From Dehalococcoidia bacterium UBA4060 (lineage in GTDB: Bacteria; Chloroflexota; Dehalococcoidia; GIF9; UBA5629), in assembly GCA_002383665.1 (NCBI GenBank), contig DFZI01000009.1, positions 16,544-38,647 on the forward strand: a stretch of DNA of 22,104 nucleotides, given 5' to 3'. The position numbers and the translations under genes are program-made. Below the pieces are notes generated by a model, which did no database searches, was not told where the DNA came from, and saw only the letters and a program-made list of their open reading frames with translations. This document shows positions 8,280 through 16,294 of this stretch, in pieces (positions within the stretch are counted from its first letter, which is position 1; the number at the start of each line of letters is the position of its first letter).

Positions 8280-9527
8280 TTATTTTTTCTTTTTACGTCT
8301 TATAGGCTTTTTCTCAACATCTGGTGTCCCCATAATCTGCGCCTGCGCCTGTATCTTCAACGGCAATCCCCACAGACGAATAAAGCTGGCTGAATCGCTC
8401 TGATCGAACAGGTCTCCCGTATCATAAGTAGCAAGCTTAATGTTATACAAAGAATACGGAGACTTCCGGCCCGCCAGAGTGCAGTTGCCCTTATGCATCT
8501 TGACTCTAACAACGCCGGTCACATATCTCTGAGAGCTGTCGATATAAGTATCAAGGTCCTGGCGATGCAGGGAGAACCATAATCCGTTATAGATAATGTC
8601 CGAATATTCCTGCGCCACACGCTCCTTAAATCTCAACTGGTGCCTTGACAGTGTCATGGCTTCCAACCCAAGATGTGCCTTGAGGATGACAACAGCAGCG
8701 GGGGCTTCATAATTTTCCCGTGATTTGATGCCCACCAGCCTGCTTTCAATATGATCGATTCGGCCAATCCCGTTACGCCCGGCCATGACGTTGAGTTTTT
8801 CGATCAGTTGCAGGCCGCTCATTCTTTTTCCATTGAGCCCGACGGGTATTCCCTGCTCGAAGTCAATGTCAACATACTCCGGTTTATCCGGCGCTTTATC
8901 TGGAGATTTTGTCCACTCATAAATATCCTCGGGCGGCTCTGTCCAGGGATCTTCCAGCACGCCACACTCAATGCTCCTGCCCCAGGGATTCTCATCAATG
9001 GAGTACGGCTTCCTTATATTTACAGGGATGGGAATATTATGCCTGTTGGCATACTTGATCGTCTCATCTCTTGTCATACCCCACTCACGGGCAGGAGCAA
9101 TGATCTTGAGGTCTGGCCCCAATGCCATGACACTGACATCGAAACGCACCTGGTCATTGCCCTTGCCTGTCGACCCATGCGCTACGGCTGTAGCACCTTC
9201 CCTGTGAGCAATATCTACCAGCAGTTTGGCCATCAAAGGCCTTGCCAAAGCAGTGGCCAGCGGATATTGACCTTCATAGAGCGCATCAGCCTTGATGGCT
9301 TTAAACACATAGTCATTGATAAATGCTTCACGGGCATCAACAGCCAGCGACTTGATCGCACCTATCTTCACCGCCTTCTTAACTATACCTTCAACATCTC
9401 TGACTCCACCTACGTTTACGCAAAGGGTGATAACATCCATATCATATTTTTCGGCCAGCCATTTTATCGCCACGGAGGTATCGACTCCACCGCTATAAGC
9501 AAGAACTACTTTATTTTTCTTTGCCAT
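8280..9527 (-). CDS. argG: Argininosuccinate synthase
   Basis: Joins citrulline and aspartate with ATP to form argininosuccinate. The 415-aa product has the N-type ATP pyrophosphatase P-loop AYSGGVDTS (9-17), the AHGSTGKGNDQVRF citrulline/ATP segment and IPVNIRKPYSIDENPWGRS, all diagnostic. It ends in a basic tail (IRRKKKK) that is longer in Lys/Arg than usual and of unknown use. The ATG at 9527 is preceded by GAGAGGGAA and lies inside the 3' end of argD, a 17-base overlap, so the two are coupled. argH follows after 18 bases. Confidence 0.97.
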   Translation of the reverse strand: MAKKNKVVLAYSGGVDTSVAIKWLAEKYDMDVITLCVNVGGVRDVEGIVKKAVKIGAIKSLAVDAREAFINDYVFKAIKADALYEGQYPLATALARPLMAKLLVDIAHREGATAVAHGSTGKGNDQVRFDVSVMALGPDLKIIAPAREWGMTRDETIKYANRHNIPIPVNIRKPYSIDENPWGRSIECGVLEDPWTEPPEDIYEWTKSPDKAPDKPEYVDIDFEQGIPVGLNGKRMSGLQLIEKLNVMAGRNGIGRIDHIESRLVGIKSRENYEAPAAVVILKAHLGLEAMTLSRHQLRFKERVAQEYSDIIYNGLWFSLHRQDLDTYIDSSQRYVTGVVRVKMHKGNCTLAGRKSPYSLYNIKLATYDTGDLFDQSDSASFIRLWGLPLKIQAQAQIMGTPDVEKKPIRRKKKK

Positions 9528-10725
9528 CTTGTTCCCTCTCTTTTAATACATTATCGAGAATATGCAGTGCCTGGCTGATATCTTTTTCACTGACAATCAA
9601 CGGTGGCATTAAGCGTATAGCATCCGGTTTGACATTATTGACCAGCAATCCTCTATCCATACATTTCTGCATAATATCCAAAGAAATATCATCTTTAAAT
9701 CCCATGGCAAGCAGCAATCCTTTGCCGCGTACATCCTTTACGATAGCATACTTCTCTTTGAGGCGGATAAGCCCACCTGCCAGCAGTGTACCCATCTCTG
9801 CTGCATAACCCGGGATATCCTTATCAATGATGAACTTCAGTACAGCATAAGCTGCGGCGCTCATCAGAGGATTACCCACAAAGGTGCCTCCATGCTCACC
9901 CTGCTTGAAAACACAGGCCTTTTCCTTGGCCAGGAAAGCACCTATAGGTATACCGCTGCCCAAACCCTTGGCCAGCGCCATAATGTCTGGCTCAGCTCCG
10001 TATTGCTGGTAGGCATAAAGGCTGCCCGTTCGGCCAATGCCCGTCTGGACTTCATCCAGTATCAGTAGTAAACCTTTTTCATCGCACCAGGCACGTACTT
10101 TCTTCAGATAGTCATCATCAGGCACATTTACTCCACCCTCACCCTGGATCGGTTCCAGCATGACAGCGCAGGTAAGCCTGGTTGTCGCTCTCTTTATAGC
10201 CTCGATGTCATTGTATCTGACATTGACAAACCCAGTCGGCAAGGGAGTGTACGGCTCCTGGAATTTGTCTTGCCCGGTGGCCGCTGTGGTGGCCAACGTC
10301 CGGCCATGAAACGAGTTGGTGGTAGTAATCACTTCGTAAGCCCCATTCAGCCTGAGCTTGCCGTAGCGGCGTGCCAGCTTGATCGCACCTTCGACCGCCT
10401 CGGCTCCGCTGTTGGCCAGAAATACGCGGTCGAGGCAGCTTGATTTTACCAGCAGCTCGGCCAGTTGCAACTGTGGTATTGTGTAAAACAGATTGGAGAC
10501 ATGCGTCAGCATTTTAGCCTGTTTTATCAGAGCATTGACCATCACAGGATGGCAATGTCCCAGACTGTTTACCGCAATGCCGCTTACAAAATCCAGGTAC
10601 TCTCTACCCCGGTCGTCCCAGACTTTTACCCCACTGCCGCGCACCAGTGTAAGCGCATTTCGTTTAAAGGTCTGCATGAAGACCTTTTTCTCAAGTTCCT
10701 GCCAGTTAACAGGCTCAGTTGACAA
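9511..10725 (-). CDS. argD: Acetylornithine aminotransferase
   Basis: PLP-dependent class III aminotransferase converting N-acetylglutamate semialdehyde and glutamate to N-acetylornithine and 2-oxoglutarate. Key features are NSGAEAVEGAIKLAR (105-119), SFHGRT (138-143), LDEVQTGIGRTG (223-234, whose Asp224 contacts the PLP ring nitrogen) and the Schiff-base lysine K253 in LAKGLGSG. The frame is open back to 10788, but I chose TTG at 10725: AAGGGGAAAGG lies about 9 bases upstream, the protein then starts MSTEPVNWQELEKK, and the 404-aa length is normal. Residues before this TTG would only re-read the argB 3' end in another frame. An ATG at 10677 is a less likely alternative. It overlaps argB by 11 bases and argG by 17. 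Confidence 0.95.
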   Translation of the reverse strand: MSTEPVNWQELEKKVFMQTFKRNALTLVRGSGVKVWDDRGREYLDFVSGIAVNSLGHCHPVMVNALIKQAKMLTHVSNLFYTIPQLQLAELLVKSSCLDRVFLANSGAEAVEGAIKLARRYGKLRLNGAYEVITTTNSFHGRTLATTAATGQDKFQEPYTPLPTGFVNVRYNDIEAIKRATTRLTCAVMLEPIQGEGGVNVPDDDYLKKVRAWCDEKGLLLILDEVQTGIGRTGSLYAYQQYGAEPDIMALAKGLGSGIPIGAFLAKEKACVFKQGEHGGTFVGNPLMSAAAYAVLKFIIDKDIPGYAAEMGTLLAGGLIRLKEKYAIVKDVRGKGLLLAMGFKDDISLDIMQKCMDRGLLVNNVKPDAIRLMPPLIVSEKDISQALHILDNVLKEREQDGKEK

Positions 10726-11506
10726 TTGTTGTACCTTTCCCCTTGCCCTCGATCTCATCCAGCAGGGCATGGTCCACACGGCCATCAATAATGCGGGTCA
10801 GAGCTACCTGCTGTGAAGCAATCATGCCAGCTTCCAGCTTCGCTATCATGCCGCCCGAGGCTGTTCCACTTTCAATCATATCGCGGGCAGTGCCGGAATC
10901 CATGTGCGATATCACCTGTTTCGAATCATCGTATATGCCGGGTACATCGGTTAAAAAGACCAACTCACGCGCCTGCAGCGAAGCAGCAATACAGGCAGCA
11001 ATGGTATCTCCGTTGACATTAAGCAAATTTATCTCCTCATTGCCCTTTAACTTATCGTTCAGACATACAGGTGCTACAACAGGCATATACCCATTATTTA
11101 TAAGCACACGCAACAATCGGGGGTTACACGTCACTTCCTCAGCCGTCAGACCAAGCTCACGGTTGTTGTTCCTGCCAGTAACTATTAGGCCATCTACTCC
11201 GCTTATGCCAGCGGCTTTCCCACCCAAACGACCGATCTCCGAGACCAGTTCTTTATTGACCAGTCCCGCTAACACCGCTGTCACCACACGAAGTGTATCA
11301 CCATCGGTCACACGCAATCCCTGTAAAAATCTGGTGGGAATATTGAGACGAGCTAACCAGTCATTGACCGCGTTACCACCACCATGCACAACCACAACAG
11401 GCACACGTCTCTTCTGCAGCGTAACCAGGTCTTCAATGGTCGTGTCATGCTGCCCAAATGTACTACCTCCGATCTTAATAACGATTATCTTCGATTTAAT
11501 AAACAT
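10715..11506 (-). CDS. argB: Acetylglutamate kinase
   Basis: Phosphorylates N-acetylglutamate, the second step of ornithine synthesis. The 263-aa amino acid kinase fold shows IKIGGS (10-15, Lys11), VVVHGGGNAVN (38-48), a conserved LNVNGDT segment and FLTDVPGIYDD. The protein begins only a few residues before the first beta strand. It therefore lacks the N-terminal helix that builds the arginine-sensitive hexamer in organisms using the ArgJ cycle (known for Thermotoga and Pseudomonas enzymes). In length it resembles the short, arginine-insensitive E. coli type (258 aa). The ATG at 11506 has an AGGA Shine-Dalgarno, and no in-frame start lies upstream before a stop. It sits 18 bases after argJ and overlaps argD. 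Confidence 0.96.
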   Translation of the reverse strand: MFIKSKIIVIKIGGSTFGQHDTTIEDLVTLQKRRVPVVVVHGGGNAVNDWLARLNIPTRFLQGLRVTDGDTLRVVTAVLAGLVNKELVSEIGRLGGKAAGISGVDGLIVTGRNNNRELGLTAEEVTCNPRLLRVLINNGYMPVVAPVCLNDKLKGNEEINLLNVNGDTIAACIAASLQARELVFLTDVPGIYDDSKQVISHMDSGTARDMIESGTASGGMIAKLEAGMIASQQVALTRIIDGRVDHALLDEIEGKGKGTTIVN

Positions 11507-11524
11507 ACATAATCCTGGCTGCGG

Positions 11525-12730
11525 TCAAGTAGTATAATCGCTATTTATAGTAACATACTCTTGAGAGAGGTCGCACCCCCAGCCTGTGGCCTCCCCCCCT
11601 GCAACATTCAAGTCCAACTGAATATACACCTTATTGGTTTTCAACTTTCTACTCAGGTTCTCCTTTACAAAAGGCACAGGATTCCCTTGTTTCAATACCT
11701 GCGTGCCCTGCAGGCTAACATCCAGGCGTTGCTCTTCGAAGTGAGCTCCACTGCGACCCAAAGCTGCTACAATACGTCCCCAGTTGGGGTCATTACCATG
11801 AATAGCTGTTTTAATCAGTGCAGAGCCGGCAATGGTTCTTGCCGCCTTCCTGGCATCAGTTATATTTCTGGCTCCAATCACCTCCACTTCTATCAGCTTT
11901 GTGGCACCTTCCCCATCACCGGCTATGCTGCGGGCCAGGTATTTACATACCTGATTAAGTGCTGCCTGAAAAACTCTTCCATTCCTCTCATTTACCGATA
12001 TATTGCCGGCCTCACCATTGGCAATGATTGAAACCATGTCGTTGGTACTGGTATCACCATCAATCGTGATCATATTAAAACTCATGTCTACCGCAGTTTT
12101 CAATGCCTTCCGCAAAAATTCCGGCGAAACCATGGCATCTGTTGAAAGGAAACTTAGCAGTGTAGCCATATTGGGATGTATCATGCCAGATCCCTTGGCA
12201 ATGCCGCCAATTACGTATCGCCCTGTATCATCGGTGACCCGCAGGGCAATCTCCTTGGGATGTGTATCGGTGGTCATAATAGCCCTGGCCAGTCTGTGAC
12301 CGCCATTCCTGCTCAATTTAATCCGGGGAATAGCTGCTTTAATACGGTCCACTGGCATTTGAACACCGATCACGCCGGTGCTGGCTACTAATACCTCTCT
12401 CCGTTCGATACCCAGTTTGAACGCTGTTGCCTCTGCCATCTCTTCAGCATCCATGATACCTTTATCACCCGTGCAGGCATTGGCACATCCCGAATTTACG
12501 ACCACAGCCCTGGCCTTCCCCAGCTCCTGGTGTTTCATGCTGATCAATATGGGTGCCGCCTTTATCCTGTTACCTGTAAAGACTGCCGCTGACATTGCTG
12601 GCATCTCGGAATACAGAATGCCCAGGTCCAGCCGCCCCTTATATTTGACTGCGGCCCCTGCTGCGCCTGCCAGGAATCCCTTTGGGGACGTCACCGTTCC
12701 TCTGGCCATCAGCTCAATCTTCTCTTTCAT
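11525..12730 (-). CDS. argJ: Bifunctional glutamate N-acetyltransferase / ornithine acetyltransferase
   Basis: ArgJ moves the acetyl group from N-acetylornithine to glutamate, releasing ornithine and recycling acetylglutamate; some members also use acetyl-CoA. The 401-aa precursor contains the self-cleavage site MATLLSF, with the expected cut between Ala189 and Thr190 so that Thr190 becomes the catalytic N-terminal residue of the beta chain. Other family marks are VVVNSGCANACTG (77-89), GNDPNWGRI and the final CDLSQEYVTINSDYTT. It is the first gene of the arginine operon. The ATG at 12730 has no clear Shine-Dalgarno; an ATG at 12709 (protein starting MARGTVTSPKGF) has GAGAAG upstream and is a real alternative. 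Whether it is mono- or bifunctional cannot be read from sequence. Confidence 0.96.
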   Translation of the reverse strand: MKEKIELMARGTVTSPKGFLAGAAGAAVKYKGRLDLGILYSEMPAMSAAVFTGNRIKAAPILISMKHQELGKARAVVVNSGCANACTGDKGIMDAEEMAEATAFKLGIERREVLVASTGVIGVQMPVDRIKAAIPRIKLSRNGGHRLARAIMTTDTHPKEIALRVTDDTGRYVIGGIAKGSGMIHPNMATLLSFLSTDAMVSPEFLRKALKTAVDMSFNMITIDGDTSTNDMVSIIANGEAGNISVNERNGRVFQAALNQVCKYLARSIAGDGEGATKLIEVEVIGARNITDARKAARTIAGSALIKTAIHGNDPNWGRIVAALGRSGAHFEEQRLDVSLQGTQVLKQGNPVPFVKENLSRKLKTNKVYIQLDLNVAGGEATGWGCDLSQEYVTINSDYTT

Positions 12731-12895
12731 AAAGTCAAGAATATAGCACTTTTTGAAGTATATTTCTATTTTTGATAGGATTATGTCAATATATCGGCTG
12801 ATTAATACGATCTTCGTTTTTGATAATATTGAGATAATCAGGCTGATATAAGATAAAAGTCACAGTGCCACAACAATAAGGAGTCAGGGATAGAG
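12731..12895. other. AT-rich gap between argJ and livF
   Basis: This 165-base gap separates the end of the liv operon from the start of the arg operon, both read leftward. It holds the possible argJ promoter, a short perfect palindrome ATCAG-G-CTGAT (12837-12847) and a repeat of GGCTGAT (12796-12802 and 12841-12847). No convincing ARG box (the TNTGAATWWWWATTCANW type) and no rho-independent terminator for the liv operon was found. No coding potential is seen. Confidence 0.5.
12740..12768 (-). promoter_or_regulatory. argJp: Possible promoter of the argJ operon
   Basis: On the minus strand TAGAAA (12768-12763, 4/6 match to -35) is followed after 17 bases by TATATT (12745-12740, 5/6 match to -10). 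Initiation would fall near 12733. That leaves almost no leader before the ATG at 12730 and favours the internal ATG at 12709 as the true argJ start, or a leaderless message. A separate TTGACA (12789-12784) has no good -10 at a normal distance. Confidence 0.35.
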
Positions 12896-13600
12896 CTAAA
12901 TACCCATATAAGACTTGCGGACCTTATCGTCAGCCAGCAGGGTAGAACATTGGCCTTCCAGCGCCACACGCCCATTCTCCAGAACATATGCCCTCTCAGC
13001 CAATTGCAGGCATTGCATAGTCTCTTGGGATACCAGCACCAGTGTCATACCCTGTGTATGCAAGTTCTTAAGTGAGGATAGCATTTCCAGTGCCAGCTTG
13101 GGTGAAAGACCCAGTGTCGGCTCATCCAGCATTAGCAGTTCGGGATTGCTCATTATTCCGCGCCCGATAGCCAGCATTTGCTGCTCACCACCCGACAAAG
13201 TACCAGCAAGTTGCCCTGCTCTTTTTTTCAATATCGGGTAGATAGCATACACTTTATCCAGGTTTTGCTTTACAGTCTTCCTGGGTCCAGGCAGATACGC
13301 ACCCATCTGCAGGTTTTCCAGCATGCTCATCATAGGGAATATCTTACGCCCCTCCGGTATCAGTATCAGGCCCATGGCACAGATTTTATAAGGCGGCAGA
13401 TTATCTATCCTAATCCCTTTATATTCGATGCTTCCAGCAGCCGCCTTGTTCAGCCCAACGATAGTATTGAGCAGCGTTGTTTTCCCAGCCCCGTTCGATC
13501 CGAGAATGCTGATGAATTCGTTTGACTTTACACTGATGGATACATCCCAGATTGCCTGAAGGTGCCCATAAAATACATCAATGCTTTTTAGTTCGAGCAT
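12896..13600 (-). CDS. livF: HAAT-family ABC transporter ATP-binding protein LivF-like
   Basis: Second ATPase of a branched-chain amino acid/amide-type importer. The 234-aa product is a canonical ABC protein: Walker A GSNGAGKT (34-41), Q-loop region PEGRKIFPMMSMLENL (82-97), signature LSGGEQ (135-140) and Walker B LLMLDEPTLGLSP (155-167). The switch His is replaced by Gln in VLVSQETMQC (VEQN-type in LivF proteins generally). The ATG at 13600 lies within the last codons of livG (13-base overlap) with GGAGGA just upstream. It is the last gene of the transporter operon. The LivF assignment over LivG rests on length and the GRKIFP segment typical of LivF. Confidence 0.94.
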   Translation of the reverse strand: MLELKSIDVFYGHLQAIWDVSISVKSNEFISILGSNGAGKTTLLNTIVGLNKAAAGSIEYKGIRIDNLPPYKICAMGLILIPEGRKIFPMMSMLENLQMGAYLPGPRKTVKQNLDKVYAIYPILKKRAGQLAGTLSGGEQQMLAIGRGIMSNPELLMLDEPTLGLSPKLALEMLSSLKNLHTQGMTLVLVSQETMQCLQLAERAYVLENGRVALEGQCSTLLADDKVRKSYMGI

Positions 13601-14316
13601 ACGGTTCCTCCCAGATAGGCTTCAATGACGCGGGCATTCTGGGACACTTCCCGCGGTGTCCCCTCAGCCAACTTCTGGCCATAATCAAGTACAATTACAC
13701 GCGAACATGTCTTCATAATAGCACTGAGTACATGTTCAACCATGAATACTGTGATTCCCTTTACCTCTCGCATCCTGAAGATGAGGTCAATAGCTTCATT
13801 TACTTCCGTCTCATTCAGACCTGCAAAGACTTCGTCCAGGAGAATAATATCTGGATCTATGGCCAGTGCTCTGGCTACTTCCAGCCGTTTCCTGTCAGGC
13901 AATGCCAACTCACTGGCCAAATGCAGGGGATTATGCTTCAATTTCACGAACTGCAATATCTCCATTGCTTTCTCTTTAGCCCTTTTAATATTTTGTTCGC
14001 CAGAAGCATAAAGAGCGCCGATAGCCACGTTTTCCAGCAATGTCATCTCCTCGAACGGCTGCACGATCTGGAAAGTCCTTCCTAACCCCATCTTAGCGAT
14101 CTCATACGGTTTGCACTTAGTGATATTCGTCTCTTTCAAAAACAGACTGCCCTCATCAGGTTTATATAGGCCTGAGATCACGTTAAATAAGGTAGTTTTT
14201 CCTGATCCATTGGGACCGATCAATCCAACAATCTCATTTTTTTCCACTTTAAAGCTTAGATCGCTCAATGCGCATAGGCCTCCGAATCTCTTGGTAATAT
14301 TTTTTCCTTCTAACAC
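13588..14316 (-). CDS. livG: HAAT-family ABC transporter ATP-binding protein LivG-like
   Basis: First ATPase of the importer, 242 aa. Walker A is GPNGSGKT (34-41), the Q-loop region is GRTFQIVQPFEEMTLLENV (79-97), and the switch His lies in FMVEHVLSAI (191-200). The signature is degenerate: where LSYGQQ or LSGGQ is expected the protein has LALPDRKRLEVARAL (137-151), and the Walker B is LLDEVFAGLN with Val instead of Pro. Similar variants occur in some LivG-like proteins, so it is probably functional and pairs with the canonical signature of LivF. The start is GTG at 14316, supported by AGGAGGT about 8 bases upstream and a 7-base overlap with livM. No ATG fits the conserved N-terminus. Confidence 0.93.
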   Translation of the reverse strand: MLEGKNITKRFGGLCALSDLSFKVEKNEIVGLIGPNGSGKTTLFNVISGLYKPDEGSLFLKETNITKCKPYEIAKMGLGRTFQIVQPFEEMTLLENVAIGALYASGEQNIKRAKEKAMEILQFVKLKHNPLHLASELALPDRKRLEVARALAIDPDIILLDEVFAGLNETEVNEAIDLIFRMREVKGITVFMVEHVLSAIMKTCSRVIVLDYGQKLAEGTPREVSQNARVIEAYLGGTVCSN

Positions 14317-15311
14317 GATTTCTGCACCTCCTGGTCCTCCGCTTCCAATTGCCTTGATTTTAGCCAGTTCAGTATATAGTGCATAATACCATGCGGCATA
14401 AACATAATAACCAGTACAAGTATCAGACCATAGACCAGCCTCGATATCTCAGCCGGAGCACCCGGGAAAGCCGTTATCAATACCTGATCAATAATAACCA
14501 GTATTGCCGCACCTATAACCGGTCCCTGCCATGTGGTAGCTCCCCCAAACAGCGCCATTAAAACGATTTGGATTGACAAGTTTGTATCAAAAACAGTCGT
14601 GGGATGTATGTAAGTACGATAATATGCATAGATGCCACCGATGATGCCCACCAGGAAGGCGCTCAACACGAAGGCCATGGTTTTTAGTCGGGTCGAATTA
14701 ATGCCTATGGTTTCAGCCGTGCTTTCATTTTCGCGAATTGACTTCAGGCCCAGTCCAAATTTGGACTGTAAGATCCAGCGGCTTATCAACGTTGTGACCA
14801 CAGCAAGCGCCAGCATAATCTCGTAAAAAATAGTCCTGTTGACAAATATATCTACAGGTAGCAGTGGCATGAATAACCCAGTGGCCCCACCATAAATCGA
14901 TGCAGGAAGATTAATAACAATTACCGGCACAGCCAATCCCAGGCACAGCGTGGCCAGTGAAAAATACGGCCCTTTGAGCCTGAGTACAGGAAACCCCACT
15001 ATCCAAGCAAAAAGAGCTGCCAGCAGGCCGCCCAGTAAACAGGTTATGAATGGCGAGATACCATAATTAATTAACATTAAAGCAACAACATAAGCACCTA
15101 TGCCCAAAAATGCAGCGTGGCCGAAGCTGAGATAGCCAGCATAGCCACCTATAATATTCCAGCTGCTGCCCAGCGCTATATACATAAAAAGAATAACACC
15201 TATAGAGAGGAAGAAAATATCGGGGCTGAGCAACGGGAAAACAGCCAGCAAGACGATAATAACCCACGGGATTGTCTTCTTCAGCATATTAAGATTTCTC
15301 ATATCCATCAT
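14310..15311 (-). CDS. livM: HAAT-family ABC transporter permease LivM-like
   Basis: One of two inner-membrane permeases of the importer. The 333-aa product is strongly hydrophobic with about nine to ten membrane segments. It has the LivM hallmarks LGSSWNIIGGYAGYLSFGHAAFLGIGAY in its N-terminal third (about 47-74) and a cytoplasmic loop GLGLKSIRENESTAETIGIN, the EAA-like coupling helix that contacts the ATPase. The ATG at 15311 comes 3 bases after livH stops, with GGAGAT upstream; a second ATG follows directly. It pairs with LivH as a heterodimer and overlaps livG at its 3' end. The substrate cannot be deduced from the permease. Confidence 0.95.
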   Translation of the reverse strand: MMDMRNLNMLKKTIPWVIIVLLAVFPLLSPDIFFLSIGVILFMYIALGSSWNIIGGYAGYLSFGHAAFLGIGAYVVALMLINYGISPFITCLLGGLLAALFAWIVGFPVLRLKGPYFSLATLCLGLAVPVIVINLPASIYGGATGLFMPLLPVDIFVNRTIFYEIMLALAVVTTLISRWILQSKFGLGLKSIRENESTAETIGINSTRLKTMAFVLSAFLVGIIGGIYAYYRTYIHPTTVFDTNLSIQIVLMALFGGATTWQGPVIGAAILVIIDQVLITAFPGAPAEISRLVYGLILVLVIMFMPHGIMHYILNWLKSRQLEAEDQEVQKSC

Positions 15312-15314
15312 TAT

Positions 15315-16190
15315 TTATCTCCGAAATAATCCCGTCGGTTTGACTATCAGAACAACTATAAGTAATACAAAAAGCACTAGATTAATATAGGCAAAAGGTA
15401 TAAAGACTGATCCCAGGCTGACGATCAAGCCGACAATCAGCCCACCCACCGTCACTCCCACTATGCTACCCAGACCACCCATGATAGCAATGAGAAAGAT
15501 ATATATCAGCCACGAAAAAGCGATATAGGGCGTTACAGAATACATCAGCACCAGACAAAGTCCAGCTACGCCGGCAGAAGCCAGTGATAAACCGTAGGTA
15601 ATAGCAGTGACGCTCTCCACGTTGATACCAGATAACATGGCACCGTCCATGTCCTGCCACACAGCTCGTACTGCCTTGCCCGTATAAGTACGGTTAAGGA
15701 AGAAATAAATTACACCCAGGGAAACAACGGCGATTGCGAGGCTGGTTACACTGGTCATTGCCACTGATATAGGGCCGATGTGAAATGACAAATCCGAATA
15801 TCTGGAATGCAATACTCTGTCATCGGATTTAAAGATAACTACAAGCAGGTTTTCCACAATCATATACAATCCAAAACTTAGCACCATCGAAGCACTGGTT
15901 ATATCTTTTGTACGCTTGGCCGTAGGTTTAATCATAAAGTAGTGCATGCCTAATCCCAGTATAAATAGCACTGGGACGATAAACAAAATCGAGATTAATG
16001 GATCAACGCCAGCCAGCTCCAGCAATGTCAGTGTGATATAGCTGCCGATAAGTGCAAATGCTGCATGAGCAAGGTTAATCACGCGCGTTACACCCCATGT
16101 AAGGCTGAAACCCGCACTGAGCAATGCGTAAACAAGGCCAACAAAAATGCCGCCAATCAATCCATGCGCAATTTCATATCCGCTTAACAT
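15315..16190 (-). CDS. livH: HAAT-family ABC transporter permease LivH-like
   Basis: Second permease of the importer, 291 aa, close to the family's usual 290-300. It has about eight hydrophobic segments and the LivH marks GLVYALLSAGFSLTWGVTRVINLAHAAFALIGSY near the N-terminus (about 18-51), RAVWQDMDGAMLSGINVESV (coupling loop) and GGLGSIVGVTVGGLIVG near the C-terminus. The ATG at 16190 has no clear Shine-Dalgarno; the 104-base gap before it holds a hairpin that may tune expression relative to livK. livM follows after 3 bases. Confidence 0.95.
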   Translation of the reverse strand: MLSGYEIAHGLIGGIFVGLVYALLSAGFSLTWGVTRVINLAHAAFALIGSYITLTLLELAGVDPLISILFIVPVLFILGLGMHYFMIKPTAKRTKDITSASMVLSFGLYMIVENLLVVIFKSDDRVLHSRYSDLSFHIGPISVAMTSVTSLAIAVVSLGVIYFFLNRTYTGKAVRAVWQDMDGAMLSGINVESVTAITYGLSLASAGVAGLCLVLMYSVTPYIAFSWLIYIFLIAIMGGLGSIVGVTVGGLIVGLIVSLGSVFIPFAYINLVLFVLLIVVLIVKPTGLFRR

Positions 16191-16207
16191 CTATATATTA
16201 GCCGAAC

Positions 16208-16260
16208 CCAGTTTTGCTGGAGGGGAGCAGGATGTTCCAGATCTATCCATACTCCCCTTC
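16208..16260 (-). other. Stem-loop between livK and livH
   Basis: The arms at 16219-16227 and 16252-16260 pair over 9 positions with one G-U. Inside them GGAT (16230-16233) pairs with ATCC (16245-16248), giving an interrupted hairpin. A small second hairpin CCAG-N5-CTGG (16208-16220) lies next to the livH side, sharing two bases with the first. No T-run follows on the minus strand, so it is not a classic terminator. In solute-binding-protein operons such hairpins often stabilise the 5' message or reduce read-through into the permease genes. Confidence 0.5.
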
Positions 16261-16294
16261 TCTGCTACTGGCTCCTTACAATTAATCCAGGAAT

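Noticed and set aside
8751..9578. Long plus-strand open frame (275 codons) opposite argG
   Set aside because: Lies antisense to a well-conserved gene, has no recognisable motif and a composition explained by the codon pattern of argG.
10719..11537. Plus-strand open frame of 272 codons opposite argB
   Set aside because: Antisense shadow of argB: Ser/Pro/Thr-rich with no domain and no ribosome site.
12837..12847. Perfect palindrome ATCAGGCTGAT as an arginine-repressor or terminator site
   Set aside because: Too short for a terminator, no T-run, and does not match the ARG box pattern; kept only as a note in the gap entry.
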